From Nitrosomonas sp. Nm166 (lineage in GTDB: Bacteria; Pseudomonadota; Gammaproteobacteria; Burkholderiales; Nitrosomonadaceae): 43,285 nucleotides of DNA. The position numbers were made by a program, and so were the translations under genes. Positions 1 to 10,471 of the stretch are shown here, piece after piece (position 1 is the first letter of the stretch; each line of letters begins with the position of its first letter). Below the pieces are notes generated by a model. It had not been told where the DNA came from, ran no database searches, and worked only from the letters and a program-made list of their open reading frames with translations. Location of the stretch: the NCBI RefSeq assembly GCF_900112825.1, contig NZ_FONE01000029.1, positions 1 to 43,285 of the forward strand, in the 5' to 3' direction.

Positions 1-96
1 GAAGAGGACGAAGAAGACGAGAGCGAAGGCGCTAGTCCAGCCGTAGAAAGTGAAGCTCAGGGTGAAGATGACGATGAGGAGGAAGATGAAGAGTAA
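1..96 (+). CDS. C-terminal end of an unknown acidic-tailed protein (5' cut by window edge)
   Basis: The first 31 codons form an open frame ending in TAA at 94-96. They encode an extremely acidic tail made almost only of Glu, Asp, Ser, Ala and Gly. The family cannot be named from this part alone. Acidic tails of this kind occur on several unrelated nucleic-acid-binding or chaperone-like proteins. The frame could be a chance reading, but a stretch rich in GAA/GAG/GAC/GAT codons ending in a stop, with hairpins downstream, makes a real gene end likely. Confidence 0.6.
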   Translation, partial: EEDEEDESEGASPAVESEAQGEDDDEEEDEE

Positions 97-169
97 TCAT
101 CGATGCTTGGAGAATGCTTTTGAAGCGATAAAAAAAGCAACTTAAGACAACATTAGACAGAGTAAAATA

Positions 170-200
170 AAATTCTGGGGATTTGCTATCTCCAGAATTT
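170..200 (+). terminator. Stem-loop downstream of the acidic-tailed gene, possible terminator
   Basis: Two 12-nt arms (170-181 and 189-200) pair with one mismatch around a 7-nt loop. The right arm ends in TTT but no longer U-run follows, so intrinsic termination is uncertain. It lies about 75 nt after the stop of the upstream gene and could instead be a 3' stabilising hairpin. Confidence 0.4.
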
Positions 201-341
201 ACCAACTTAAGATTGAATTACTCTTATTCCTAAGTTTGCTCATCGTATTAGGTCTTGTGTGCTAACGATCTTTTTATGCATCGGCGGAGTTGTTGATATC
301 AAGAAGCTTTTAATTTTGCAGCTCTAAGAATTTTGAATTAA
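201..341. other. Noncoding stretch between two hairpins
   Basis: No ORF with a ribosome-binding site is seen here on either strand and no tRNA fold is visible. Because a clear terminator follows at 342-363 with no coding gene directly before it, this stretch could be a small RNA or an untranslated leader. Nothing in its sequence is recognised. Confidence 0.3.
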
Positions 342-363
342 CCTGCTAATAGCGGGTTTTTTT
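342..363 (+). terminator. Rho-independent terminator upstream of the membrane-protein gene
   Basis: CCTGCT and AGCGGG (342-347 and 351-356) form a 6-bp stem with a 3-nt loop and one G-T wobble, followed directly by a run of seven T. It ends 25 nt before the ATG at 389. It either ends a transcript made from 97-341 or acts as an attenuator in the leader of the next gene. Confidence 0.7.
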
Positions 364-388
364 ATTATACCGTAAGGCTAAATGTATT

Positions 389-1141
389 ATGTTCAATCAT
401 TTTCCAAAACCTGATATTAATTATCCACATAATTATCGAGATTATTTTATTGCTGGTTTTACATTCTTTTGTGTAGGAGTCAGCCTAGTAATTGATGGTA
501 GGGCAAGTGTTGAAATTCAAAATTTGTTAGGTGTGATAGCTTGGATTTTCCTGGTTGGATTATTAATCGGTGAAAATAGAGAAGTGAGGATGCAAGTTGT
601 TATTGCCGTGGCATTTGCTACTGCAGGTGAGCATTTTGCTTCGATTTATATGGAAGGATATACCTATCGATTTGGAAACGTGCCCCATTATGTGCCTCCA
701 GGACATGGAATGGTTTATTTGACAGCTGTCGCACTTGCACGCTCAAGATTTTTTTTAATGAATGCAAAAAAAATAGCTGTCTTTGTGATAACTGCTGGAG
801 GTATATGGTCACTGTGGGGCATTAGTGGCATACCTGAACAAGGTGATCAAGTTGGCGCATTTTTATTTTGTATATTTGTCATTTGTATTTTTAAGGGCCG
901 ATCTCCCATGGTTTATCTTGGAGCTTTTTTTATTTGTACTTGGTTGGAGATTGTCGGTACAGCAGCAGGAACATGGAAGTGGGCATCTATTGAACCTGTT
1001 TTTGACTGGACACAAGGAAATCCACCCAGTGGTGTAGCGGCTTGGTATTGTTTAGTTGACGCAGTAGCAATTGGTTTTGCTCCAAAGTTTTTAAATGGTT
1101 TGCAAAAAATGAATAACTGGTATAAAACAATCGCTCATTAA
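389..1141 (+). CDS. Conserved-looking multi-pass membrane protein of unknown function
   Basis: The product is 250 residues and starts at ATG 389 with TAAGG 11 nt upstream. It shows about six to seven hydrophobic segments (roughly residues 20-38, 45-62, 70-85, 108-122, 130-146, 156-170, 176-195) separated by short polar loops. A loop near residues 90-110 reads VPHYVPPGHGMVYL, with Pro, Gly and His residues that look like a conserved membrane-interface motif. I recognise no enzyme family. The gene ends 76 nt before thrS on the same strand, so the two may be cotranscribed. It is AT-rich like the surrounding housekeeping genes, with no sign of recent transfer. Confidence 0.75.
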   Translation: MFNHFPKPDINYPHNYRDYFIAGFTFFCVGVSLVIDGRASVEIQNLLGVIAWIFLVGLLIGENREVRMQVVIAVAFATAGEHFASIYMEGYTYRFGNVPHYVPPGHGMVYLTAVALARSRFFLMNAKKIAVFVITAGGIWSLWGISGIPEQGDQVGAFLFCIFVICIFKGRSPMVYLGAFFICTWLEIVGTAAGTWKWASIEPVFDWTQGNPPSGVAAWYCLVDAVAIGFAPKFLNGLQKMNNWYKTIAH

Positions 1142-1217
1142 GAAATTTCCTTAGAAATTAGGGAATAATCAAGAAATATGGTTTTTGTTAAATAATTCTG
1201 AGACGGAAGGAATATTT

Positions 1218-3125
1218 GTGACTGTTGTTCGTTTACCAGATGGTTCAGAGCGTGTTTTTGATCAACCAATAAGCGTTATAGATATAGCTTCAGCGATTGG
1301 ACCTGGTTTAGCCCGCGTAGCGATCGCAGGAAAAATAAATGGAAAACTGGTTGATGTAGACAGTTTAATTGATAAAGATTGTGATCTTGCCATCGTTACA
1401 GAGAAAGATGGGGAAGGATTAGAGATTATTCGACACTCTTGTGCTCATTTGCTAGCTCATGCCGTAAAAGAATTATTTCCTGATGCACAAGTTACTATTG
1501 GGCCTGTAATTGAGGACGGGTTTTATTATGATTTTTCTTATAAGCGCTCATTCACTCCTGAGGACTTAATTGCTATCGAGAAACGTATGCTTGAGATCAG
1601 CAAGAGAGATTTAAAGATAAAGCGAAAAATATGGGAACGTGCTGATGCAATTAGTTTTTTCAAGCAACAGGGGGAGCATTATAAAGCACAAATCATTGAA
1701 TCTATCCCAGGAGATGAAGATTTGTCACTTTATTCTCAGGGTAATTTCACAGATTTATGCCGAGGCCCACATGTTCCGACGACTTCAAAGATAAGAGTTT
1801 TCAAACTTATGAAAGTAGCAGGAGCTTATTGGCGAGGTGATTCACATAATGAAATGCTGCAGCGAATTTATGGAACAGCTTGGGCGAATAAGGATGATCA
1901 GAAAAGCTATCTTCATCGTTTAGAAGAGGCGGAAAAACGGGATCATCGAAAGCTTGGAAAGCAGCTCGATTTATTTCATGTACAGGATGAAGCACCGGGG
2001 ATGGTGTTCTGGCATCCAAAAGGATGGACATTGTGGCAGCAAATTGAGCAATATATGAGAAATATATTGAATCAGAATGGCTATCAAGAAATACGCACAC
2101 CGCTAATTTTGGATAAAAATTTATGGGTGCGTTCAGGACATTGGGAGAATTTTCGTGAAAATATGTTCACCACGGATTCTGATGAGCGAGACTTTGCCAT
2201 AAAACCGATGAATTGCCCTGGTCATATTCAGATATTTAATCAAGGTCTGCGGAGCTATCGTGAACTTCCCATAAGGCTAGCTGAATTTGGTTCATGCCAC
2301 CGAAATGAGGCATCCGGCGCATTACACGGTATTATGCGAGTTCGTGCGTTTACACAAGATGATGCACATATTTTTTGTACAGAAGATCAAGTGCAAGATG
2401 AAGTTGTACGATTTATCGATCTATTGAAGGTTGTGTATGCTGATTTTGGCTTTAAAGAGCTTTTGGTTAAACTTTCAACTCGTCCACTAAAGCGTGTGGG
2501 ATCCGAAGCGCAGTGGCACAAATCAGAAGCAGCACTGGAAGCTGCTCTGAATAAAGCTAAGCTTGAATGGGAATTACAGCCGGGTGAAGGTGCATTTTAT
2601 GGGCCAAAAATTGAATTTTCATTAAAGGATTGCATTGGACGTGTATGGCAATGTGGTACATTGCAATTGGATTTTTCCATGCCTGATCGTTTGGGTGCAG
2701 CATATGTAGCAGAAGATAACTCACGCCAAGTGCCGGTTATGCTTCATAGGGCTATTTTAGGATCTCTGGAGAGATTTATCGGTATATTGATAGAGAATTA
2801 TGCGGGAGCATTTCCTCTGTGGCTATCACCCGAACAGGTTGTCGTGTTAAATATTTCTCGAGGACAGATTGATTATGCGCAAGAGGTAGCTACCCAACTG
2901 AAGTATCATGGTATTAGAGCCAGTTTAGACTTGAGAAATGAAAAAATAACCTATAAAATTCGGGAGCATAGTTTGCAGAAACTTCCCTATCAAATTATTG
3001 TAGGAGATGAAGAAGTGCGAACCAATAAAGTTGCTGTTCGTAGCCGTGCGGGTGAGGATCTTGGTCAAATGATGTTACCAGCCTTAATAGAACGTCTTAA
3101 ACAAGAACTTTCTTCAAAAGCATAA
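1218..3125 (+). CDS. thrS: Threonyl-tRNA synthetase
   Basis: Charges tRNA-Thr with threonine in the cytoplasm. The 635-residue product has the family order: an N-terminal TGS domain (about 1-62), an editing domain with the HxxxH motif in [11 protein letters not shown] (about 72-82), the class II catalytic core with MNCPGH and HGIMRVRAF, and a C-terminal anticodon-binding domain. E. coli ThrS is 642 residues. I chose GTG at 1218 over the in-frame TTG at 1185. GTG has GGAAGG 7 nt upstream, and the protein then begins [10 protein letters not shown], where family members usually start. It is the first gene of the thrS-infC-rpmI-rplT-pheST block and stands 32 nt before infC. Confidence 0.96.
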   Translation: MTVVRLPDGSERVFDQPISVIDIASAIGPGLARVAIAGKINGKLVDVDSLIDKDCDLAIVTEKDGEGLEIIRHSCAHLLAHAVKELFPDAQVTIGPVIEDGFYYDFSYKRSFTPEDLIAIEKRMLEISKRDLKIKRKIWERADAISFFKQQGEHYKAQIIESIPGDEDLSLYSQGNFTDLCRGPHVPTTSKIRVFKLMKVAGAYWRGDSHNEMLQRIYGTAWANKDDQKSYLHRLEEAEKRDHRKLGKQLDLFHVQDEAPGMVFWHPKGWTLWQQIEQYMRNILNQNGYQEIRTPLILDKNLWVRSGHWENFRENMFTTDSDERDFAIKPMNCPGHIQIFNQGLRSYRELPIRLAEFGSCHRNEASGALHGIMRVRAFTQDDAHIFCTEDQVQDEVVRFIDLLKVVYADFGFKELLVKLSTRPLKRVGSEAQWHKSEAALEAALNKAKLEWELQPGEGAFYGPKIEFSLKDCIGRVWQCGTLQLDFSMPDRLGAAYVAEDNSRQVPVMLHRAILGSLERFIGILIENYAGAFPLWLSPEQVVVLNISRGQIDYAQEVATQLKYHGIRASLDLRNEKITYKIREHSLQKLPYQIIVGDEEVRTNKVAVRSRAGEDLGQMMLPALIERLKQELSSKA

Positions 3126-3157
3126 ATTTTTATTAAACTAAACTTGGAGAATTTGCC

Positions 3158-3730
3158 ATAGCTCAAGAAAAAACAGCACGCATTAATCAAGAAATTGATG
3201 CGCCAGAGGTACGTTTAATTGGAGTCAATGGAGAGCAAGTTGGTATCGTTACCCTTGCTGAAGCAAATGTCTTAGCTGAGGAGGCAGGCATTGATCTGGT
3301 TGAGATCGCTCCAACTGCACAACCGCCTGTTTGTCGATTGATGGATTATGGTAAGTTTCGCTATCAGGAAAGCAAGAAAAGACATGATGCGAAGCTAAAG
3401 CAGAAACAAGTTCAGATTAAAGAAATTAAATTTAGACCAAATACGGACGAAGGTGATTACAATATAAAATTAAGGAACTTAACAAATTTCCTGAATGAAG
3501 GGGATAAGGTTAAAGTAACCTTACGTTTCCGAGGGCGTGAAATGACGCATCAGGAATTTGGTATGCGTTTACTGGAGCGTGTAAAAAGCGATTTGGAATC
3601 ATTTGCAGTAGTGGAACAATTCCCTAAAATGGAAGGGCGGCAAATGGTTATGGTGCTGTCACCTAGAAAGAAAGATGCAAAAGCTGATAAATCTAAAGCA
3701 GTAGCGGAAAACTCAACTGTAACATCATAA
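3158..3730 (+). CDS. infC: Translation initiation factor IF-3 with a rare AUA start codon
   Basis: IF-3 binds the 30S subunit, blocks premature 50S joining and checks the start codon and initiator tRNA. The first in-frame ATG (3338) lies inside the N-domain, but the same frame stays open upstream to ATA at 3158, with GGAG 9 nt before it. From there the 190-residue product reads [20 protein letters not shown], a typical IF-3 N-terminus, followed by the linker ([13 protein letters not shown]) and the C-domain. In E. coli infC starts with AUU, and IF-3 represses its own mRNA by rejecting that codon. An AUA start fits the same feedback. The frame, the ribosome-binding site and the start are seen; the regulation is inferred. 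Confidence 0.93.
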   Translation: MAQEKTARINQEIDAPEVRLIGVNGEQVGIVTLAEANVLAEEAGIDLVEIAPTAQPPVCRLMDYGKFRYQESKKRHDAKLKQKQVQIKEIKFRPNTDEGDYNIKLRNLTNFLNEGDKVKVTLRFRGREMTHQEFGMRLLERVKSDLESFAVVEQFPKMEGRQMVMVLSPRKKDAKADKSKAVAENSTVTS

Positions 3731-3769
3731 ATTTCTGTCATAGTCACCTATTTGAATAATAAGTGATCG

Positions 3770-3807
3770 CTAGGTTTTGTAAGATTTTCAATAATGAAAA
3801 CACCTAG
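3770..3807 (+). promoter_or_regulatory. Hairpin in the infC-rpmI leader, candidate L20 control site
   Basis: CTAGGT (3770-3775) pairs with ACCTAG (3802-3807), and an inner TTTTC/GAAAA stem lies in the loop. It sits 13 nt before the rpmI Shine-Dalgarno sequence. In E. coli, L20 represses rpmI-rplT by binding structured RNA in this interval. Similar control here is inferred from position only. Confidence 0.35.
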
Positions 3808-3832
3808 CTTCATATTAGAAAAGGAGGTATGT

Positions 3833-4030
3833 ATGCCTAAAATAAAAACCAAAAGTGGTGCAGCAAAACGATTTAAATTTCGAGCGAGTGGAACTATCAA
3901 ACGCTCACAAGCTTTTAAGCGCCATATATTGACCAAGAAAACGACTAAAAATAAGCGCCAGTTGCGAGGTGTTGTGAGCGTTCACGCTACGAACGCAACT
4001 TCGGTGCGTGCTATGATGCCGTACGCATAA
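3833..4030 (+). CDS. rpmI: 50S ribosomal protein L35
   Basis: A basic protein of 65 residues beginning [15 protein letters not shown], the L35 signature, and ending with the usual Lys/Arg-rich helices. The start at ATG 3833 has a near-perfect Shine-Dalgarno (AAGGAGGT, 3821-3828). An upstream in-frame ATG at 3794 would add 13 non-family residues and is rejected. The gene is 13 nt upstream of rplT and follows infC, the standard order. Confidence 0.97.
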   Translation: MPKIKTKSGAAKRFKFRASGTIKRSQAFKRHILTKKTTKNKRQLRGVVSVHATNATSVRAMMPYA

Positions 4031-4043
4031 AAAGGGGAACGAC

Positions 4044-4403
4044 ATGCCAAGAGTTAAACGTGGTGTAACCGCTCATGCACGACACAAGAAAATATTAGAT
4101 TTGGCTAAAGGCTACCGTGGACGCCGTAAGAATGTCTATCGCATCGCCAAGCAAGCTGTTATGAAGGCTGGTCAATATGCATACCGAGATCGCCGTCAGC
4201 GTAAAAGACAATTTCGAGCTTTATGGATTGCACGGATCAATGCAGCTGCCCGAGAGTGTGGTCTGTCATACAGTGTTTTTATGAATGGCCTCAAAAAAGC
4301 AAGCATTGAGATAGATAGAAAGGTCTTGGCTGATTTGGCTGTATTCGATAAGAGTGCTTTTGAGAAAATAGCCGAGCAGGCAAAAGCCAGTCTTGCCACA
4401 TAA
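4044..4403 (+). CDS. rplT: 50S ribosomal protein L20
   Basis: The 119-residue basic product begins [16 protein letters not shown], typical of L20, an early assembly protein that binds 23S rRNA. In enterobacteria it also represses its own operon. The length equals that of most bacterial L20 proteins. AAAGGGGAA sits just upstream of the ATG. It is the last gene before a strong terminator/attenuator hairpin. Confidence 0.97.
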   Translation: MPRVKRGVTAHARHKKILDLAKGYRGRRKNVYRIAKQAVMKAGQYAYRDRRQRKRQFRALWIARINAAARECGLSYSVFMNGLKKASIEIDRKVLADLAVFDKSAFEKIAEQAKASLAT

Positions 4404-4426
4404 TTAATTGTAATAAAAAAGACATT

Positions 4427-4459
4427 GGGAGGTCGGGTAAAGCTTGACCTCCCTTTTTC
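4427..4459 (+). terminator. Strong intrinsic terminator (or attenuator) between rplT and pheS
   Basis: GGGAGGTC (4427-4434) and GACCTCCC (4446-4453) form a perfect 8-bp GC-rich stem followed by TTTTTCTT. It lies 45 nt before pheS. In E. coli pheST is controlled by attenuation through the pheM leader peptide. No Phe-rich leader peptide is visible here, so this may simply end the infC operon with partial read-through. Confidence 0.85.
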
Positions 4460-4498
4460 TTGTGAATGTAATGGTGGGATAATCTTATTCTTTATTGA

Positions 4499-5524
<1,026 letters not shown>

Positions 5525-5568
5525 CCCTGATTAATTTACTTACCCGTTGCAATTAAAAGTAGATCCTC

Positions 5569-7935
5569 ATGAAGTTTTCTGAAAACTGGTTGCGTACTTT
5601 TGTTAATTCACCTTGCTCAAGTAATGAACTTGCACAAGCGTTAACGATGGCGGGGATTGAAGTTGAAAGTGTCCAGCCAGTGGCATCGTTGTTTGATAAG
5701 GTTGTTGTGGCTGAAGTGCTTTCGGTTGAGAAGCATCCTACAGCAGATCGATTAAAGGTCTGCAATGTTAAAACAGGAAAAACTGAGGAAGACTTGCTGC
5801 AAATTGTTTGTGGCGCACCTAATGTAAGTGCCGGAATAAAAGTACCCTGTGCATTGATTGGTGCGAATCTGCCGGATTTGGTCATTAAAAAAGCGAAGTT
5901 ACGCGGTGTGGATTCAGCTGGCATGCTATGTTCAGCCAGAGAGCTAGGCATCAGTGATGCGGCTGAGGGCTTATTGTTACTTCCTGCAGATGCACCGGTA
6001 GGGGTAAATTTTCGTAGTTATTACCAACTTGACGATAACATTTTTATATTGAGCCTGACGCCTAATCGCGCCGATTGCCTTGGGATATTGGGTGTGGCAC
6101 GTGAAGTTGCAGCAATAACAGCGACTGACCTACGAGTACCCGAGATAAGATCTATTACTCCTGAAACTGAAGATACCTTGAGGGTGCACGTGATTGCCTC
6201 TGAAGCTTGCCCCTTGTATTGTGGCCGAATAATACGTGACATAAAACTTGATGTGTTAACACCACTATGGATAACCCAGCGCTTAGAGCGTAGTGGTATA
6301 CGATCCATTAATCCTGTGGTCGATATCACCAATTATGTATTGCTGGAAACCGGTCAGCCCATGCATGCTTTTGATTTGGCAAAGATTACCGGAACTATTC
6401 AGGTACGTTATGCTTTTTCGCATGAAAAAATACAGTTATTGAACGGTAATGAGCTAGATTTAAATTCAGATCTACTGTTAATTGCAGATGAGCATAAACC
6501 ACTGGCATTAGCCGGTATTATGGGCGGAGTAGAAAGTAGTGTCACACACGGCACTACAGATATTTTTTTGGAAAGCGCTTTTTTTATTCCGGCTGTCATA
6601 AGCGGCAAGTCATTTTGTCTGGGATTTAGTTCGGATTCTGCTTACCGTTTTGAGCGAGGCGTGGATTTTGCTGCGACCAAGAGTGCCTTGGAGCGTGCTA
6701 CTTACCTGATACAAACCATCTGTGGTGGGAGGGTAGGGCCTGTGACCGAAGTGAAGCATCAATTACCGCAAAGACACGCTGTCAATGTACGTACTGAACG
6801 AATAAAACGAGTGTTAGGCATTAATATCACTCAAGACCAAGTAAACGACTACTTTAAACGCTTAGGATTTGAGTTTTCAGTGAAAGGCGATGTTTTTAAT
6901 GTTACCCCTCCGACCTATCGTTTCGATCTGACAATAGAAGAAGATTTCATAGAAGAGCTGGCACGCATTTTTGGATATGATCATATTCCTACTCATCTTC
7001 CACACACTGATATGGCGATGCTGCCAGCATCGGAAGCAGAATTTTCTCATACAGAAATAAAGCGCCTACTGATGATGCGCGATTATCAAGAAGTGATCAA
7101 CTACGCTTTCGTAGATGCAGATTGGGAGCGTGATTTTGCGGATAATGAGAGACCGATCACATTAAAAAATCCGATTGCAAGCCAGATGAGTGTAATGCGG
7201 AGCACACTGATTGGCGGTTTAATTTCCAATTTGCAGTTTAATTTGAATCGTAAGCAAATCAGAGTACGCTTGTTTGAGACAGGGTGTTGTTTTGTCAGAG
7301 ATAATGAAAATAATTATAAACAAATAGAAAAGCTTGCTGGGCTCAGTTATGGAGATATTGCATCTGAACAGTGGGGAATTCCCGCGAGAAATGTTGACTT
7401 CTATGATATCAAAGCGGATATAGAAGTTCTGTGTAGGGATCAAGCTATCTATTTCAAGAAATTCTCTCATCCGGCATTGCATCCGGGAAAATCAGCGCAA
7501 ATTTGTATTGGAGATAAATCAATCGGATGGTTGGGAGAGTTTCATCCACGTTGGCAGAAGAAATATGGTTTACAGAGGAATGTAGTATTGTTTGAATTGG
7601 AGTTAGAAAATTTGCTGCTTAAATCCTTACCTGTTGCTAGGGAGATTTCTAAATTCCCACTGATACGCCGTGATATTGCAATCATTGTGGATAATGATAT
7701 CAGTGTGCATGCATTATTGACCAGTATGAATGCTGAAAAATCAATAATTATATCGGATATTACGTTATTTGATATCTATCGCGGCAAAGGCATGGAAAGC
7801 ACCAAAAAAAGTCTTGCATTCCGTATCTTATTACAAGATACTGAGAAAACGCTAACAGATGAAGAAGCTGATTTTGCAGTGACAAGTTTAATAAAAATAT
7901 TAGAAAGTAAATTCTCTGCAACATTGCGTAATTGA
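5569..7935 (+). CDS. pheT: Phenylalanyl-tRNA synthetase beta subunit
   Basis: Large subunit of PheRS, with editing and tRNA-binding roles. The 788-residue product shows the expected order: an N-terminal part beginning MKFSENWLRTFVNSP, an EMAP-like tRNA-binding OB domain (about 40-150), B3/B4 editing domains (about 210-385), a B5 domain (about 400-475), a catalytic-like core (about 480-680) and a C-terminal ferredoxin-fold anticodon-binding domain (about 695-788, SKFPLIRRDIAIIVDNDI). E. coli PheT is 795 residues. It lies in the usual order before ihfA, with a 184-nt gap that contains no gene. Confidence 0.96.
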   Translation: MKFSENWLRTFVNSPCSSNELAQALTMAGIEVESVQPVASLFDKVVVAEVLSVEKHPTADRLKVCNVKTGKTEEDLLQIVCGAPNVSAGIKVPCALIGANLPDLVIKKAKLRGVDSAGMLCSARELGISDAAEGLLLLPADAPVGVNFRSYYQLDDNIFILSLTPNRADCLGILGVAREVAAITATDLRVPEIRSITPETEDTLRVHVIASEACPLYCGRIIRDIKLDVLTPLWITQRLERSGIRSINPVVDITNYVLLETGQPMHAFDLAKITGTIQVRYAFSHEKIQLLNGNELDLNSDLLLIADEHKPLALAGIMGGVESSVTHGTTDIFLESAFFIPAVISGKSFCLGFSSDSAYRFERGVDFAATKSALERATYLIQTICGGRVGPVTEVKHQLPQRHAVNVRTERIKRVLGINITQDQVNDYFKRLGFEFSVKGDVFNVTPPTYRFDLTIEEDFIEELARIFGYDHIPTHLPHTDMAMLPASEAEFSHTEIKRLLMMRDYQEVINYAFVDADWERDFADNERPITLKNPIASQMSVMRSTLIGGLISNLQFNLNRKQIRVRLFETGCCFVRDNENNYKQIEKLAGLSYGDIASEQWGIPARNVDFYDIKADIEVLCRDQAIYFKKFSHPALHPGKSAQICIGDKSIGWLGEFHPRWQKKYGLQRNVVLFELELENLLLKSLPVAREISKFPLIRRDIAIIVDNDISVHALLTSMNAEKSIIISDITLFDIYRGKGMESTKKSLAFRILLQDTEKTLTDEEADFAVTSLIKILESKFSATLRN

Positions 7936-8119
7936 TGATCACTGAAAAAATCATGCAATTGATTATCATTGAGATTGAAGGCATTGATCAGATTTATTCT
8001 TCGTAAGCCTAGTGTATGAGATGAATTATTAATCTGTTTCTTATCAAAGGTGCCACTGCTTAATGACCTAACTATTGGTGAATAAGGTTATAAAAATTAA
8101 TAACTAAAAGGAGTGAAGT

Positions 8120-8428
8120 ATGGCATTGACCAAAGCCGAATTAGCAGATTTACTATTTGAAAATGTGGGGCTTAACAAACGTGAAGCCAAGGATATGGTC
8201 GAATCGTTTTATGAGGAAGTACGGAATGCTTTACAAAATAATGAAGGTGTCAAGCTTTCAGGATTTGGCAATTTTCAATTACGGGAAAAACCACAGCGCC
8301 CCGGTAGAAACCCGAAAACAGGCGAAGAAATTCCTATTACTGCGCGTCGTGTAGTTACATTCCACGCCAGCCAGAAACTGAAGAACTTGGTTGAAAAGAA
8401 TTATCATGGAAAACCAAAAAACAAGTAA
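8120..8428 (+). CDS. ihfA: Integration host factor alpha subunit
   Basis: A 102-residue DNA-bending HU/IHF-family protein. It carries the beta-arm signature [20 protein letters not shown], including the conserved intercalating Pro in RPGRNP. It partners with IHF-beta in the nucleoid and helps sigma-54 promoters form loops, which is notable because rpoN is also in this window. The start at ATG 8120 has AAAGGAGTG upstream. Its 3' end overlaps the next gene by 23 nt. The pheT-ihfA-merR order is conserved in proteobacteria. Confidence 0.95.
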   Translation: MALTKAELADLLFENVGLNKREAKDMVESFYEEVRNALQNNEGVKLSGFGNFQLREKPQRPGRNPKTGEEIPITARRVVTFHASQKLKNLVEKNYHGKPKNK

Positions 8429-8786
8429 TACATTACTTCCGATTCCAGCTAAACGTTACTTTACGATTGGAGAAGTAGGTATACTCTGTGGCGTTAAGCC
8501 CCATGTATTACGCTATTGGGAGCAGGAGTTTTCACAATTAAAACCTATTAAACGTCGGGGTAATCGTCGTTATTATCAGCATCAAGAAGTATTATTAATT
8601 CGACGTATTAGGGAGCTGCTTTATGACCAAGGATTTACGATTAGCGGAGCGCGTAGCCGGCTAGATCATAATGAAGATAAACCAACGCTTGTAAAGTCAA
8701 CTGATATAAATACATCTCCTTCAATAGCAGATCTGAGCTACATTCGACGTGAAATCAAAAGTGTGATGTCGCTTCTGCTCTCATAA
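8406..8786 (+). CDS. MerR-family transcriptional regulator downstream of ihfA
   Basis: A 126-residue protein with an N-terminal winged helix-turn-helix: [20 protein letters not shown], followed by [20 protein letters not shown] (about residues 17-56). It has a short C-terminal helix region and no cysteine sensor motif, so metal sensing is not suggested. I chose ATG 8406 over TTG 8391 because the protein then begins MENQKTSN with GAAAAG in front. It overlaps ihfA by 23 nt and is probably translationally coupled. This small MerR-like gene after ihfA is common in proteobacteria. Its target is unknown to me. Confidence 0.85.
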   Translation: MENQKTSNTLLPIPAKRYFTIGEVGILCGVKPHVLRYWEQEFSQLKPIKRRGNRRYYQHQEVLLIRRIRELLYDQGFTISGARSRLDHNEDKPTLVKSTDINTSPSIADLSYIRREIKSVMSLLLS

Positions 8787-8832
8787 AGAATATATTTTAA
8801 TAATAGTTTCTAAAATAAAATGCGTAGTTTGT

Positions 8833-8838
8833 TATAAT
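8833..8838 (+). promoter_or_regulatory. -10 box of the tRNA-Pro promoter
   Basis: A perfect TATAAT ends 8 nt before the first base of the tRNA. No good -35 hexamer is seen at the right distance; the upstream DNA is AT-rich. Confidence 0.55.
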
Positions 8839-8846
8839 TTCCTGTT

Positions 8847-8923
<77 letters not shown>

Positions 8924-9000
8924 TTTTGTAAGTTAACGCTCTATTCAAATCTAATTGCAAGATTGTTTGTTGATTCAATGACTATCATAGCCTTATAGAA

Positions 9001-9744
9001 ATGCGCATCTTACTGAGTAATGATGATGGATACTTTGCGCCTGGTCTTGCATGTCTTGCTGAGTTACTTTCCCAAATTGCAGAAATCATTGTCGTCGCGC
9101 CTGAAAGAGATCGTAGCGGATCTAGTAATTCCTTAACATTGGATCGTCCATTAAGTTTACATAAATCCCATAATGGCTTTTATTACGTGAATGGAACACC
9201 TACTGACTGTGTTCACTTGGCAGTAACCGGTATGCTGGATGTTATGCCAGATATGATAGTGTCTGGGGTAAATGATGGCGCTAATATGGGCGATGATACA
9301 ATTTATTCTGGTACTGTGGCTGCCGCCACAGAAGGTTTTTTACTCGGAATCCCTTCATTAGCTGTTTCTTTAGTTGGCGCATCTCGTGGAAATTATCTAA
9401 CCGCTGCCCGTGTTGCAGCTGATATGGTAAGGCGCTTTAGAGAAAATGAAATTCCAAGTTCGATTTTATTGAATATTAATGTGCCAGATATTGAATATCA
9501 ACAACTTGAAGGAATTGAAGTGACTCGATTAGGTAGGCGCCATAAAGCAGAACCAGTCATTAAATCGCAAACTCCGCGTGGAGAGAGAGTATATTGGGTA
9601 GGTGCAGCAGGCGCGGCACAGGACGCGGGCAAAGGTACAGATTTTTATGCTGTACAGCACAACCGGGTTTCGGTAACGCCCTTACAGATTGATTTAACCC
9701 GATACGATCAGTTGGATCTGATAACGAGATGGTTAAATAATTAG
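9001..9744 (+). CDS. surE: 5'/3'-nucleotidase SurE
   Basis: A metal-dependent nucleoside monophosphate phosphatase of the survival protein E family. The 247-residue product starts [16 protein letters not shown], with the catalytic Asp-Asp pair (residues 8-9), and contains the conserved Ser/Asn motifs [10 protein letters not shown] and [23 protein letters not shown]. The length is typical. It begins the surE-pcm-nlpD cluster linked to stationary-phase survival in many proteobacteria. The gap to pcm is 45 nt. The ribosome-binding site is weak. Confidence 0.95.
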   Translation: MRILLSNDDGYFAPGLACLAELLSQIAEIIVVAPERDRSGSSNSLTLDRPLSLHKSHNGFYYVNGTPTDCVHLAVTGMLDVMPDMIVSGVNDGANMGDDTIYSGTVAAATEGFLLGIPSLAVSLVGASRGNYLTAARVAADMVRRFRENEIPSSILLNINVPDIEYQQLEGIEVTRLGRRHKAEPVIKSQTPRGERVYWVGAAGAAQDAGKGTDFYAVQHNRVSVTPLQIDLTRYDQLDLITRWLNN

Positions 9745-9789
9745 AAATTGTTATGTAAATGTAATTTAAAGTCTTATGGATGCTAATCG

Positions 9790-10452
9790 GTGATTGTGCG
9801 TCATTCTGGAATTGGTATGACTTCACAGCGTACACGAATGCGAATGATTGAGCGTTTACGTACACAAGGTATTGCTGATGAAGTGGTTTTATCTGTAATG
9901 GGGGCTATTCCTCGTCATGTTTTTGTTGAGGAGGCCTTAGCAAGCCGCGCTTATGAAGATGTTGCCTTACCCATAAATTATGGACAAACTATATCCAGCC
10001 CTTGGATCGTGGCGCGTATGAGCGAATTATTACGTGCTAATTCTGATTTGGATAAGGTGCTGGAAATTGGAACGGGTTGTGGTTATCAGACGGCTGTATT
10101 GACACAAATTGCACAAAAAGTTTATTCAATCGAGCGGATCGGGCCTTTATTAACCCGTACTCGAATCCGATTACAGGAATTACAAATTAGAAATGTCCAT
10201 TTGAAGCATGCGGACGGCTTGCGGGGACTAGCAGAAGCTGCACCATTTGATGGTATCATCATGACAGCGGTAACGACTCATGTCCCTATTGCGCTATTGG
10301 AGCAATTGGTAGTGGGGGGTAAAATGGTTTTTCCTAAAGGGGTACAGAAGCAGAATTTGTGTGTTATAGAACGTAATCCCCAAGGCTATACCGAGACTGT
10401 GCTGGAAGAGGTAAATTTTGTGCCTTTATTATCTGGTGTCGTAAAAAAATAA
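9790..10452 (+). CDS. pcm: Protein-L-isoaspartate O-methyltransferase
   Basis: Repairs damaged proteins by methylating isoaspartyl residues with S-adenosylmethionine. The 220-residue product has the family motifs VALPINYGQTISSPWIVARM (about 57-76) and the SAM-binding LEIGTGCGYQTAVL (about 91-104), followed by a Rossmann-like C-terminal half. The GTG start at 9790 is used here; ATG 9817 (MTSQRTRMR) is an equally plausible start that would shorten it by 9 residues. It lies between surE and nlpD. Confidence 0.93.
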   Translation: MIVRHSGIGMTSQRTRMRMIERLRTQGIADEVVLSVMGAIPRHVFVEEALASRAYEDVALPINYGQTISSPWIVARMSELLRANSDLDKVLEIGTGCGYQTAVLTQIAQKVYSIERIGPLLTRTRIRLQELQIRNVHLKHADGLRGLAEAAPFDGIIMTAVTTHVPIALLEQLVVGGKMVFPKGVQKQNLCVIERNPQGYTETVLEEVNFVPLLSGVVKK

Positions 10453-10471
10453 CGATACGAGGAATATTAAA

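Noticed and set aside
1185..1217. TTG 1185 as the thrS start
   Set aside because: It adds 11 residues absent from the family and has no ribosome-binding site, whereas GTG 1218 has GGAAGG at proper distance.
1807..2100. 97-codon frame on the minus strand inside thrS
   Set aside because: It lies wholly within a clear gene, has no ribosome-binding site and no recognisable protein features.
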